DNA from: an uncultured Alistipes sp.
GTDB taxonomy: Bacteria > Bacteroidota > Bacteroidia > Bacteroidales > Rikenellaceae
Assembly: GCF_910580175.1 (NCBI RefSeq)
Contig: NZ_CAJTXD010000004.1
Location: forward strand, 124,001-188,000
Direction of reading: 5' to 3'
Length of the DNA stretch: 64,000 bases
Shown here: positions 1 to 7,711 of the stretch, piece after piece
Layout of the letters: each line of letters begins with the position of its first letter
Position numbering within the stretch: the stretch's first letter is position 1
Position numbers and translations under genes: made by a program
Notes under the pieces: model-generated
The model's input: the letters and a program-made list of their open reading frames with translations, nothing else
What the model was told of the DNA's origin: nothing
Database searches by the model: none

Positions 1-20
1 TAGCTGCCCGAGAGCGTGAA

Positions 21-1163
21 TCAGCGGATCGGCGAGAAGTTGATCGAGCCGGTAACGCTGTGCAGGGTCTTGAATTCGCGGAAGCGGGCCTGGTACAACA
101 GACCGAAGCCTACGCGATGATCCCACATGAAGTATCCGAGACCTGCGTTGACCGATGCCTGGAGCGCGCGGACACTCCCTTTCGCTTCGATGGGCCGGAA
201 CTGCTTGAGGTCGTCCAGCGAGAAGTCGGGCGTGGAGGAGGTTTCGCCGTTCTCGATCATGATGCCCGTATATTCGATGCTCGTCTCGGCGCGTCCGGCG
301 ACGGTGCTGGTCTTGCTCCAGTTGATGAATCCCAGGTCGGTCACGGCCAGCGAGGCCTGGAGTCCGGGCAGGATTTCGTAGGTGGCGCCCAGGTCGACGG
401 CGAATCCGTAGCCGGCGGGTTTGATTTTGTTGATTTCGATGTCGTCCGATTCGAAGTAGGGTTGTCCGTAGTCGTCGTACCGGTAGTTCACTTCGGCGCC
501 CGGGATGTTGGCTTCGATGCTTCCTTGCGCCTCCACGGCCCAGCGGTTGTCGTGCAGCGTGATGTCCATACGGTCGAAGTTGACCTTCGCGCGGGCCAGT
601 CCGACGATGAACTTGGCCTTGGCGCCTACATAGAGTTTGTCGCCCAGCAGCGGGAGCGAATAGCTGACCCCGGCGTCGGCATACATCTCGGCCTCCAGTC
701 CCAGGTTGCGGATCGAGCCTTCGTCGCCGCGTTTGATGAATTCGAAGAGCGCGCCCGGAACGTTGAACTCCGCGTTGGTGCGCAGGTTGAGGTCGAACGA
801 CCAAAAATTTTTGTGGTTTTTCGTGAACTTGCCGAAGCCGATGAGGCTCATGCGCACTTCGGTGCCCAGCAGGTTGTCGGTTTTCAGACCGGCGAGCGCT
901 TCGTCGGCGGAAACCGAGGGGTCGAGCAGCGTTACCAGGCGCCCGTCGCGCGGATAGAGCAGTTTGCTCAACGGCAGGTTGTTGGTTATGCCTGCTTGGA
1001 TGCTGCCGACGAACGGGATGTTGACGTAGCCGCGCAGCGGCGCGAAAGCCGGGTTGAACTGGGTGCGGAACGTGCTTCCTTCCATGAAGTAAGCCGTGGG
1101 GTTTTGTGCCGCGGCGCCTGCCGCCCAAAGCAGCATCGCCAGAAAAAGAGGGATTCTTTTCAT
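21..1163 (-). CDS. DUF5723-type outer-membrane protein, stopped early
   Basis: A 380-residue protein with a cleavable signal peptide (hydrophobic LFLAMLLWAAG, cleavage after AAAQ) followed by many short amphipathic, glycine- and aromatic-rich strands, as in a beta-barrel. The FNPAFAPLRGYVNIP stretch near the N-terminus resembles the Bacteroidota family DUF5723, of unknown function. I chose the ATG at 1163 because the signal peptide begins there; an upstream in-frame ATG at 1196 would overlap the preceding gene. The gene starts 22 bp after the lipoprotein gene, so the two are probably one operon. Oddity: the reading frame after the TGA at 21-23 continues with F-T-L-S-G-S to the window edge, which looks like more barrel strand, so the protein may be truncated by a nonsense change. 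Family assignment is by resemblance. Confidence 0.7.
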   Translation of the reverse strand: MKRIPLFLAMLLWAAGAAAQNPTAYFMEGSTFRTQFNPAFAPLRGYVNIPFVGSIQAGITNNLPLSKLLYPRDGRLVTLLDPSVSADEALAGLKTDNLLGTEVRMSLIGFGKFTKNHKNFWSFDLNLRTNAEFNVPGALFEFIKRGDEGSIRNLGLEAEMYADAGVSYSLPLLGDKLYVGAKAKFIVGLARAKVNFDRMDITLHDNRWAVEAQGSIEANIPGAEVNYRYDDYGQPYFESDDIEINKIKPAGYGFAVDLGATYEILPGLQASLAVTDLGFINWSKTSTVAGRAETSIEYTGIMIENGETSSTPDFSLDDLKQFRPIEAKGSVRALQASVNAGLGYFMWDHRVGFGLLYQARFREFKTLHSVTGSINFSPIR

Positions 1164-1185
1164 TTTCGATGGAGAGTGTCGGGGG

Positions 1186-2112
1186 TCAGATGTCAAGATT
1201 CAACGAGCCGGTTTTTACCAGGTTCAGCCGGATGGAGATGGGATTCGGGTCGAGCTTGCGGCCGGGATGGTATCGTTGCAGTTCGACGGGCACGACGATC
1301 TTCACGTTCGAGGCTTCCGTCAGCGCGCGCAGGTCTTCGGCATAGATGCGGGTCGAGGGGATTTCGGTCGTCGCGTCGACTTCGACCGTGAAGGGGGAGA
1401 GTACGAGTCCCGTAGGGGTAAACACGGGCGAAAGCCGCATGCTCAACGGCAGCGTGCTCTCTACCCTGCCCTCGATCGAAAGCGTGTTCACGGGGTCGGC
1501 CGTACCCTGCGGGTCGAGGTTCTTGGTCAGCATGTCGAGCACTTCGCCTAAGTCGAGCGAGCCGAGTTCGTACGAAAGGTCAGAGACGTTCAGCAGTTGC
1601 AGGTATTTGCGGGCCGATGCCTCGGTCTGCTGCCGCAGTGCGGCGTTGGTGGCGAACAACTTGACGAAAGCCTCCTTGAAACGGGTCTTGTCGACCGATG
1701 CTTCGCTCAGTCCCAGCAGGGCGAGGAAATCCTTTTTGTAGCTTCGCCATGCCAGGTCGGCCACCTTGTTGAGCCGCTCGTCGCTGCGGCCCATTTCTTC
1801 GATCAGGGTGCCGGTCAGCTCGCCGAGGTAGGCGTCGTCGACATAGAGCCGGGCGAAATCGACGTATTTTGCGCCGCCGGGCAGTTGCGAGGGCAGCCAG
1901 ATGTCGGCCTCGTCGAGCATTTCTTGCAGCGATCCTTCGCTGTCGTGGATGTCGTCCAGAGCCACCGTCACGGTTACCAACGGCACCGTGAAGCGGGATG
2001 TTGCGCTGCCGACCGCGATGCCGTCGGTATCGATATCGGTCAGATCGTAGTCCTTGTCGATGCACGAGGCGGACAGCACGCCAAAAAGACACAAAAACAA
2101 TAATTTTTTCAT
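1186..2112 (-). CDS. Hypothetical lipoprotein upstream of DUF5723 gene
   Basis: A 308-residue protein starting MKKLLFLCLFGVLSASC, a type II signal peptide with lipid-attached Cys17. The residues after Cys (IDKDYDLTDID) are acid-rich, compatible with outer-membrane surface display in Bacteroidota. The rest is a mixture of predicted beta-strands and a helical middle part; I recognise no catalytic motif. It is the first gene of a leftward pair with the DUF5723 barrel gene, which suggests the two products work together at the outer membrane (inference). A good promoter lies 35-65 bp upstream. Confidence 0.7.
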   Translation of the reverse strand: MKKLLFLCLFGVLSASCIDKDYDLTDIDTDGIAVGSATSRFTVPLVTVTVALDDIHDSEGSLQEMLDEADIWLPSQLPGGAKYVDFARLYVDDAYLGELTGTLIEEMGRSDERLNKVADLAWRSYKKDFLALLGLSEASVDKTRFKEAFVKLFATNAALRQQTEASARKYLQLLNVSDLSYELGSLDLGEVLDMLTKNLDPQGTADPVNTLSIEGRVESTLPLSMRLSPVFTPTGLVLSPFTVEVDATTEIPSTRIYAEDLRALTEASNVKIVVPVELQRYHPGRKLDPNPISIRLNLVKTGSLNLDI

Positions 2113-2146
2113 GGGTTCCGGCTTGAAAAGATAGGGTATTCGTTTG

Positions 2147-2177
2147 CAAAGATATTACATTCGGACATATAATCAAA
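2147..2177 (-). promoter_or_regulatory. Bacteroidota promoter for the lipoprotein/DUF5723 pair
   Basis: On the minus strand, TTTG (-33 element, 2174-2177), a 19-bp spacer and TATCTTTG (-7 element, 2147-2154). This matches the primary sigma (ABfr-type) consensus of the phylum; transcription would begin near 2140, about 30 nt before the start codon at 2112. Confidence 0.7.
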
Positions 2178-2246
2178 AAGAAGCGCTTCGCGAACCGCTG
2201 GGAGCGGCAGTCGCGTGTCCTGTGCGGCGGTTTGTCGGATTTTTGC

Positions 2247-2254
2247 TAAATTTG
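2247..2254 (+). promoter_or_regulatory. -7 element before uvrC
   Basis: TAAATTTG fits the TAnnTTTG -7 element. Its predicted start of transcription lies at about 2260, almost on the uvrC ATG at 2262, so the mRNA may be leaderless. No convincing -33 element is visible at the right spacing. Confidence 0.45.
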
Positions 2255-2261
2255 CCCCCGT

Positions 2262-4091
2262 ATGGCCGAAGCCGGAAAAACCGATCCGAAGAGTCAGGCG
2301 GCGCTGCTGCCGCTCTCGCCGGGCGTCTACCAGTTCGTGGATCGCTCAGGGACGATCATCTATGTGGGCAAGGCCAAGAGCCTGCGCAAGCGGGTATCTT
2401 CCTATTTTGTGCAGAGCAAGGAGCACAGCGCCAAGGTGCGGGTAATGGTCAGACAGATCGTCGAAATCCGCCACATCGTGGTCGATAGCGAGGCCGACGC
2501 CCTGCTGCTCGAAAACTCGCTCATCAAGAGCCTCCAGCCGCGCTACAACATCCTGCTCAAGGATGACAAGACCTATCCGTGGATCGTCGTGCGGCGCGAA
2601 CGCTTTCCGCGCGTGCAGTCGACGCGGCAGCTCGTGCGCGACGGCTCGCAGTATTTCGGCCCTTACGGTTCGATGGGGATGCAGCATAGCGTGCTGGAGT
2701 TCATCCGCGAGGTGGTGCCGCTGCGCACGTGCAAACTCAACTTGGCGCCCGAGCAGATCGCGCGGGGCAGATATGCGGTCTGCCTGCAATATCATCTGGG
2801 CAACTGCAAAGGCCCCTGCGTGGGGCGGCAGTCGGAGGAGGAGTATGCCCGGGCGGTCGACCTGGTGGTCTCGATCCTCAAGGGCGATCTGCGGCCCGTG
2901 CGCCGCTATCTGGAGGAGGAGATGGCCCGTGCGGCCGGCGAGTTGAGGTTCGAGCAGGCGCAGCGCTACAAACAACGTCTCGACGCTCTGGATCATTATG
3001 CCGGCAAGTCGGTAATCGTGAGTTCGCGCATCGTCGACGCCGATGTCTTTTCGCTCCTGCCCGACGACGAGGTGGCCTACTGCAACTTCGTGCGCATCCG
3101 CCACGGCTCGATCGTGGGCGTCTCGACCGTGCGCCTTTCGACGGGCGTCGGAGCCGACGAACGCGACATGCTGACGCTGGCCATCCAACACATGGTCGAA
3201 AAGATGGCCGACGGCTTGCTGGCCCGCGAGGTCATCGTGCCGTTCCTGCCTTCGACGACGCTGCTTTTCGATGGCGTGACGTTCACGGTGCCCAAGCGGG
3301 GCGAGAAACTCGACCTGCTGGAGTTTTCGCAGAAGAGCGCCCGCATTTACCGGGCCGAGCAGCTCAAGAATCTGGAAATCCGCAATCCCGAGCGGCATGC
3401 CGACCGGCTGATGGATGCTATGCAGAAAGAGCTGCACCTCGATCGTCAGCCGCGCCATATCGAGTGTTTCGACAATTCCAACTTGCAGGGCAGCCATCCG
3501 GTGGCGTCGTGCGTGGTTTTCCGCGACGGCAAGCCCTCGCGCAAGGAATACCGCCATTTCAACATCAAGACCGTCGAGGGGCCGGACGACTACGCATCGA
3601 TGCGCGAGGTCGTCTATCGGCGTTACAGCCGGCTGGTGGCCGAGGGGGCCGAACTGCCCGATCTGATTATCGCCGACGGCGGCAAGGGGCAGATGGGCGT
3701 GATCCGCGAGGTGCTGGAGTATCTTCAGCTGGACATTCCGGTCGCCGGACTGGCCAAGGACGACCGCCATCGCACAGCCGAACTGTTCTGCGGCGATCCG
3801 CCCCTGCTGGTCGGCTTGCGTCCCACCTCGCCGGTGTTCCATTTGCTGACCCACATCCAAGAAGAGGTGCATCGTTTTGCGATCTCGTTCCATCGCCAGA
3901 AGCGCAGCAAAGCGTTTATTCACAGCGAACTGGAGCAGATACCCGGCGTGGGGGAGAAGACGATCCGCGAGCTGTTGCAGCACTTCCGTACGGTGGCGAA
4001 GGTCAAAACCGCCAACTTCGAGGAGCTGGCGGCGCTGGTGGGCGAAGCCAAGGCCCGCAAAATCCGCGATTTCTTTCATCCTCAAGTGTGA
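2262..4091 (+). CDS. uvrC: UvrC, excinuclease ABC subunit C
   Basis: 609 residues, full length for the family. It makes both incisions around bulky DNA lesions after UvrAB loading in nucleotide excision repair. Visible parts in order: GIY-YIG nuclease at about residues 16-95 (GVYQF...IIYVGKAKSLRKRV); a cysteine cluster at about 155-185 (CLQYHLGNCKGPC), the proposed iron-sulfur site; a UVR helix pair at about 205-240 that binds UvrB; an RNase H-like endonuclease domain (CFDNSNLQGSHPVAS and IADGGKGQ) at about 390-500; and C-terminal helix-hairpin-helix DNA-binding motifs (IPGVGEKTIRELL). It stands alone between a divergent lipoprotein gene and a tRNA. Confidence 0.97.
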   Translation: MAEAGKTDPKSQAALLPLSPGVYQFVDRSGTIIYVGKAKSLRKRVSSYFVQSKEHSAKVRVMVRQIVEIRHIVVDSEADALLLENSLIKSLQPRYNILLKDDKTYPWIVVRRERFPRVQSTRQLVRDGSQYFGPYGSMGMQHSVLEFIREVVPLRTCKLNLAPEQIARGRYAVCLQYHLGNCKGPCVGRQSEEEYARAVDLVVSILKGDLRPVRRYLEEEMARAAGELRFEQAQRYKQRLDALDHYAGKSVIVSSRIVDADVFSLLPDDEVAYCNFVRIRHGSIVGVSTVRLSTGVGADERDMLTLAIQHMVEKMADGLLAREVIVPFLPSTTLLFDGVTFTVPKRGEKLDLLEFSQKSARIYRAEQLKNLEIRNPERHADRLMDAMQKELHLDRQPRHIECFDNSNLQGSHPVASCVVFRDGKPSRKEYRHFNIKTVEGPDDYASMREVVYRRYSRLVAEGAELPDLIIADGGKGQMGVIREVLEYLQLDIPVAGLAKDDRHRTAELFCGDPPLLVGLRPTSPVFHLLTHIQEEVHRFAISFHRQKRSKAFIHSELEQIPGVGEKTIRELLQHFRTVAKVKTANFEELAALVGEAKARKIRDFFHPQV

Positions 4092-4239
4092 GAGAGGACG
4101 GGCGTTGTTCGTCGGGTGTTCGAGGTTGTCCGAGCGTGCTCTCCATACCTTTTGGTCTCGTGCAAAGTTATCCGTCAGCATCGTTTCCTGGCGTTCAAGG
4201 AGCCTTTTAGATCGGTTGCTTTCGGAGGCCGCAGCCGTT

Positions 4240-4370
4240 TTGACGTTGCGGATGCTTCGGATCCAGGTTGCGGAGCCAGACTTCGGATTCAGGCTTCCGT
4301 TCCAAGTTCCGGCTCCAGGCTGCGGATACAAGTTCCGGTTTCGTCCGGCGGTTCGTCCGGAGCCGTGCTT
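4240..4370. repeat. Degenerate short repeats between uvrC and tRNA-Leu
   Basis: Part of a 403-bp stretch without a gene (4092-4494). It holds imperfect copies of two ~16-bp words, TCCAGGTTGCGGAGCC-like and CAAGTTCCGGTTTCG-like, interleaved with each other. No open frame or clear terminator is convincing here. The downstream end of the gap carries the tRNA promoter. Confidence 0.4.
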
Positions 4371-4433
4371 TTCGGCCGGCCGGGTATTTTGCGGGGACTT
4401 TCGCGCTGCCGGTCGTAATTTTTCGTTCCTTTG

Positions 4434-4464
4434 TTTTGTCTTTCCGATTTTATTCGTATCTTTG
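4434..4464 (+). promoter_or_regulatory. Promoter of tRNA-Leu(CAA)
   Basis: TTTTG (4434-4438), an 18-bp spacer and TATCTTTG (4457-4464), a near-ideal Bacteroidota promoter. Transcription would begin near 4470, 25 nt before the mature tRNA. Confidence 0.8.
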
Positions 4465-4494
4465 CAGTCCCGATTCTCGTTGGAGACACGGTTT

Positions 4495-4578
4495 GCCCGG
4501 ATGGCGGAATCGGTAGACGCGTTGGTCTCAAACACCAATGACAGCAATGTCGTGCCGGTTCGACCCCGGCTCCGGGTA
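4495..4578 (+). tRNA. tRNA-Leu, anticodon CAA
   Basis: An 84-nt cloverleaf can be folded by eye. The acceptor stem pairs GCCCGGA with TCCGGGT (first pair G-U). The D arm contains GGCGGAATCGGTAGACGC. The anticodon stem TTGGT/ACCAA encloses the loop CTCAAAC, with anticodon CAA at 4529-4531. There is a long class II variable arm and a T arm GCCGG-TTCGACC-CCGGC. The discriminator is A, as in leucine tRNAs. CCA is not encoded. It decodes UUG codons. Confidence 0.95.
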
Positions 4579-4583
4579 CGAAA

Positions 4584-4618
4584 GCAAGCGCTCCGCTGAA
4601 TTTCAGCGGAGTGCTTGC
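4584..4618. terminator. Strong hairpin shared by tRNA-Leu and abiH
   Basis: A 17-bp stem beginning GCAAGCGCTCCGC and closing with GCGGAGTGCTTGC (one G-T pair) around a one-base loop. It lies between convergent tRNA-Leu and the AbiH gene and could end both transcripts. The T-tract after it on the plus strand is weak (CGCTTTC). Confidence 0.75.
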
Positions 4619-4640
4619 GCTTTCTATACTAAAGGGTTCA

Positions 4641-5597
4641 CTATTCTATCATATTTTGAAAAATCGAAGTGTTGTATCCGATAAATATTCTGCTTGCACT
4701 ATCAGAGTCCTTGCTGATTCCGATCTTCTCCAAAAACATTTCTTTTATCTTCTCTTCTTCTCGTAATTTATATCGTTCTTCAAGCGGCAGGTGGGTTTTC
4801 CCGTCCCAGTAGAACAGAATTGCATAACATCCCGAACGTTTTATTCGATCCCCTATCGAAGTCCACCAATATTGGTCGGTGTCGCCGATAGACATGCCGA
4901 AGATGCAAATGAGGGCTGCTTCTTTTATCGTTGCGAGACATATGTCATCCGTCGCGTATCCTAATTTTTTGTTGAAGACGGGTTTGACCAATTCGGATGC
5001 GATCGTATCGTTGTTTTGGAAAGCGGTGTTTGCGATTTGGGATTTGTCGTTTACTCCGAATAGCATGGTGCCGTCGAGTGTCCCGTGGATATGTTGGGGT
5101 GCTGCTATGGTAATGATACTCCGACCTCGATGCAACGATGAATGCCGGGCGCTGGCTGCGAAGATGTCGATTGTTTGTGTGTAGTTGAAGTTGATGATAC
5201 GTATATCTATTGTTTCGATGGAAAACAAATGTTGGATTCTTCTTTTTTCTCGTATGAAAGAATCCGGGGCTGTTAATGAATTTATAAAAGCAGGAATGTT
5301 TATTGAAAGAGCGGAAAACTTTTCGGTTTCGGCCTTCAAGTATTTTTGCATTTCTTGAAGAATATCGTCGTAGAGCAAATCGAATTCTTCCGGATCAGCG
5401 ATTTTTTTTGTGTAGATTCCGAATGCTTTTTCGAAATCGGACCAGTTTTCCAGATCTTCTTTTATTGCTTGTTTTAGTTTTTTTATACATGGTTCTATGT
5501 GGAAAGATCGTGTGTAATATTTGTGGAAATCGGTGTAGCTGGTTTTCAGCCCGAGCGAAATGTCGAACCCGTTTCCCATTAAAAAAACGATGCGCAT
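4641..5597 (-). CDS. AbiH-family abortive-infection protein
   Basis: 318 residues with the landmarks of the AbiH family (Pfam PF14253), first described as a lactococcal phage-exclusion protein. These are N-terminal MGNGFDISLGLKTSYTDF, a central INFNYTQTID, HIHGTLDG, and a C-terminal IFGMSIGDTDQYW. The mechanism of the family is not well known. There is no signal peptide or membrane segment, so it acts in the cytoplasm. The gene is much richer in A and T than every neighbour and uses AAA/AAT/ATT codons freely, which points to recent acquisition. It sits directly beside a tRNA gene, a common landing site for transferred DNA. It is probably transcribed alone. Confidence 0.85.
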   Translation of the reverse strand: MRIVFLMGNGFDISLGLKTSYTDFHKYYTRSFHIEPCIKKLKQAIKEDLENWSDFEKAFGIYTKKIADPEEFDLLYDDILQEMQKYLKAETEKFSALSINIPAFINSLTAPDSFIREKRRIQHLFSIETIDIRIINFNYTQTIDIFAASARHSSLHRGRSIITIAAPQHIHGTLDGTMLFGVNDKSQIANTAFQNNDTIASELVKPVFNKKLGYATDDICLATIKEAALICIFGMSIGDTDQYWWTSIGDRIKRSGCYAILFYWDGKTHLPLEERYKLREEEKIKEMFLEKIGISKDSDSASRIFIGYNTSIFQNMIE

Positions 5598-5646
5598 GGG
5601 TCTGTTTTGATTATTAGTCGGATGGTGCTTTTTTATTCGTGTATTG

Positions 5647-5654
5647 CAAAATTA
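5647..5654 (-). promoter_or_regulatory. Possible -7 element for abiH
   Basis: TAATTTTG on the minus strand fits TAnnTTTG and would start transcription near 5640, about 43 nt before the ATG. No clear -33 partner. The surrounding gap (5598-5901) is AT-rich and otherwise holds only the yebC promoter. Confidence 0.4.
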
Positions 5655-5856
5655 GTAATTTATCTAAAAATTGGGCGTAGTGTATATTTGAATTGTCATA
5701 ATTATTTGGGGAATTTGGTCGAAAAGCTAAATTTTATTGGTTGAAATAGTTTGGGTTTTGAAGATTTTTTTCTGCTTGCAGGGCGGTTCGAGGCGATGCG
5801 GCATGGTCTGCGATTTTTTAGTGGGCTAATTTTTCAATTTTTCACGGCGAATTTTA

Positions 5857-5864
5857 TAACTTTG
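5857..5864 (+). promoter_or_regulatory. -7 element for yebC
   Basis: TAACTTTG, 37 bp before the yebC start codon, matches TAnnTTTG; the -33 region is only T-rich. Confidence 0.5.
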
Positions 5865-5901
5865 CGCCACAAGAGGAAAAAATCGTAAATTTCAGGATAC
5901 T

Positions 5902-6627
5902 ATGGGAAGAGCTTTCGAGTATCGCAAGGCGCGGAAAATGAAGCGTTGGGGCCACATGGCCCGCACGTTTACCAAGTTGGGCAAGGAGATCGAAATCGCC
6001 GTCAAGGCCGGCGGCCCCGATCCCTCGGGCAATACGCGTCTGCGCATTCTGATGCAGAACGCCAAGGCCGAGAACATGCCTAAGGAGAACGTCGAGCGTG
6101 CCATCAAGCGTGCCACCGAGAAGGATGCGGCCGACTACAAGGAGGTCGTATACGAAGGTTACGGCCCCCACGGCATCGCGTTTCTTGTGGAGACGGCCAC
6201 CGACAACACCAACCGCACGGTGGCTAACGTACGCATGCACTTCAACAAGTGCGGCGGTACGCTGGGCAACAGCGGTTCGGTGGGATTCATGTTCGACCAC
6301 AAGTGCATCTTCAAGTTCCATGCTCCCGCCGGCACCGACGCCGAGGAACTGGAGTTGGAGATGATCGACCTGGGAGTCGACGAGTTCTATCCCGAGGAGG
6401 ACGGCATCACGGTCTATGCGCCTTATGAGTCGTTCGGTTCGATCCAGAAGTGGTTGGATGACAAGGGATTCGAGATCGTGTCCGGCGAATCGGCCTACCT
6501 GCCCACCGACACCAAGGAGTTGGATGCAGAGGGCCGCGAGTCGGTCGAGAAGCTGGTGGAGCGTCTGGAGGAGGACGACGACGTGACCAACGTCTACCAC
6601 AACATGAAAGAGGTCGAGGAAGAATAG
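5902..6627 (+). CDS. YebC/PmpR-family protein
   Basis: 241 residues, the standard length. It opens with MGRAFEYRKARKMKRWGHMA and the conserved lysine-rich first domain (FTKLGKEIEIAVKAGGPDP, residues ~30-50), followed by the ENMPKENVERAI and YEGYGPHGIAFLVE motifs. Members were annotated as transcriptional regulators; more recent work links the family to relief of ribosome stalling on proline-rich sequences. It is cytoplasmic. The gene is a single transcription unit closed by a strong terminator 44 bp downstream. Confidence 0.93.
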   Translation: MGRAFEYRKARKMKRWGHMARTFTKLGKEIEIAVKAGGPDPSGNTRLRILMQNAKAENMPKENVERAIKRATEKDAADYKEVVYEGYGPHGIAFLVETATDNTNRTVANVRMHFNKCGGTLGNSGSVGFMFDHKCIFKFHAPAGTDAEELELEMIDLGVDEFYPEEDGITVYAPYESFGSIQKWLDDKGFEIVSGESAYLPTDTKELDAEGRESVEKLVERLEEDDDVTNVYHNMKEVEEE

Positions 6628-6670
6628 TTTCCCGATCGCTCTGTTTCGAAAAGGAACGGGCTTTCTTGAA

Positions 6671-6711
6671 AAAACCGCCCCTGCTGCAACATTTGCAGCA
6701 GGGGCGGTTTT
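6671..6711 (+). terminator. Intrinsic terminator of yebC
   Basis: A perfect 19-bp stem, left arm at 6671-6689 (AAAACCGCCCCTGCTGCAA), three-base loop CAT, right arm ending in TTTT. Confidence 0.9.
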
Positions 6712-6780
6712 CATGTGGTTTCATGCAGGCAGGGGGCGGGTTGGGGGCCGAGTTTCATGTTTCATGCAGGCAGAGGGGGC
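6709..6780. repeat. Direct repeat after yebC
   Basis: TTTCATGTGGTTTCATGCAGGCAG at 6709-6732 is nearly repeated as TTTCATG-TTTCATGCAGGCAG at 6753-6773, each followed by a run of G. The first copy overlaps the tail of the yebC terminator. It resembles a local tandem duplication. No function is evident. Confidence 0.5.
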
Positions 6781-6869
6781 GAGTAAGCGGAGCGGGATTT
6801 TGTGCGAGATAGCGGGTTGCGCAGGAGGGCAGGCCATGCGTTTCGTCGGGCCGGCTTTTTTTGCGGTGC

Positions 6870-7520
6870 TTATTCGAACCGTACGAATTGTTGGCTTGCG
6901 GTCAGGCAGAGCGGGCAATAGGGTTCGCAGTAGACCGAAGTGAAGATGTTGCCGCATTGCGGGCAGACCAGATATTGCCATTCGGTGTCGGACGATTGCG
7001 GCGCGCGGCAGAGGTGCATCAGCGTGGCTTGGCGCATGTCGACCGACGAGGCCCAGATCAGCAGGCGCGCGGCGTAGCGGTTGTCGCAGGCCAGGGCGCG
7101 GTTGATCTCGCCGCATTTGCATTCCTGCATCGTGCGGAGTTCATAGGCTATGCTGCGTTCCAGGTTGCCGTCGGTCGTGCCGCGGAAAACCAGCACTTTT
7201 TCCGGCGGGAGATAGCTCCCGCCCAGCCGCAAGATGGCGTTCATGCCGTTTTGTTCTTGGAGCCGGGCCGAGAGAGCCAGAGCGCGGAACAGCCGGGCGG
7301 CATGGGCCCGGTGTTCCTTGTCGGCGATGCTGGCGAAGTGGTCGTATTGCATCGACTTCACATGCTTGCGGCGGCAGCAGGCGTCCAGATCGGCGATCGT
7401 CGTGCGCCAGGGCGTCTCGTTCCGGACTTGGTGCGTATGCGTGGCAGCATAGTAGATCCAGGTCAGCACGACCGCCGAGACGACGAAAAGCAGCAGAATG
7501 AACAACGGACGAAGTTTCAT
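6870..7520 (-). CDS. Membrane-anchored, degenerate rubrerythrin-like protein
   Basis: 216 residues. One N-terminal membrane helix (LFILLLFVVSAVVLTWIYY, residues ~6-24) precedes a helical domain of about 140 residues whose pattern (YDHFASIADKEHRAHAARLF...) resembles the ferritin-like fold of rubrerythrins, then a C-terminal rubredoxin-like zinc or iron ribbon (CPQCG...YCPLC). The usual EXXH di-iron ligands are mostly replaced, so oxidoreductase activity is doubtful; the ribbon is intact. The ATG at 7520 is chosen because it begins the membrane helix; the frame upstream of it runs into pgi. It lies downstream of pgi on the same strand but behind the pgi terminator. Function unknown. Confidence 0.6.
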   Translation of the reverse strand: MKLRPLFILLLFVVSAVVLTWIYYAATHTHQVRNETPWRTTIADLDACCRRKHVKSMQYDHFASIADKEHRAHAARLFRALALSARLQEQNGMNAILRLGGSYLPPEKVLVFRGTTDGNLERSIAYELRTMQECKCGEINRALACDNRYAARLLIWASSVDMRQATLMHLCRAPQSSDTEWQYLVCPQCGNIFTSVYCEPYCPLCLTASQQFVRFE

Positions 7521-7654
7521 GACATGATAACAATATGACGGGGAAAACTCCGAACTGCATTTTTTATGCCAGCCGGAAACACCCTGCTTTCCCTTTTGGG
7601 CAGTGAGGACATTGGGGCGGGGTATTATGATTTTCGAATTTCGACCGATTCGAT

Positions 7655-7690
7655 ATAAAAAAGACGAACCTCCATCGTGGGAGGTTCGTC
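7655..7690 (-). terminator. Intrinsic terminator of gpsA-pgi
   Basis: On the minus strand, an 11-bp stem GACGAACCTCC/GGAGGTTCGTC (7663-7690) with a six-base loop followed by TTTTTT, 22 bp after the pgi stop codon. Confidence 0.9.
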
Positions 7691-7711
7691 CGAATATTGA
7701 GCCGCAGTATT

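Noticed and set aside
4560..5900. Attachment-site duplication of the tRNA-Leu 3' end around abiH
   Set aside because: I looked for a second copy of the T-arm/acceptor sequence before yebC and did not see one.
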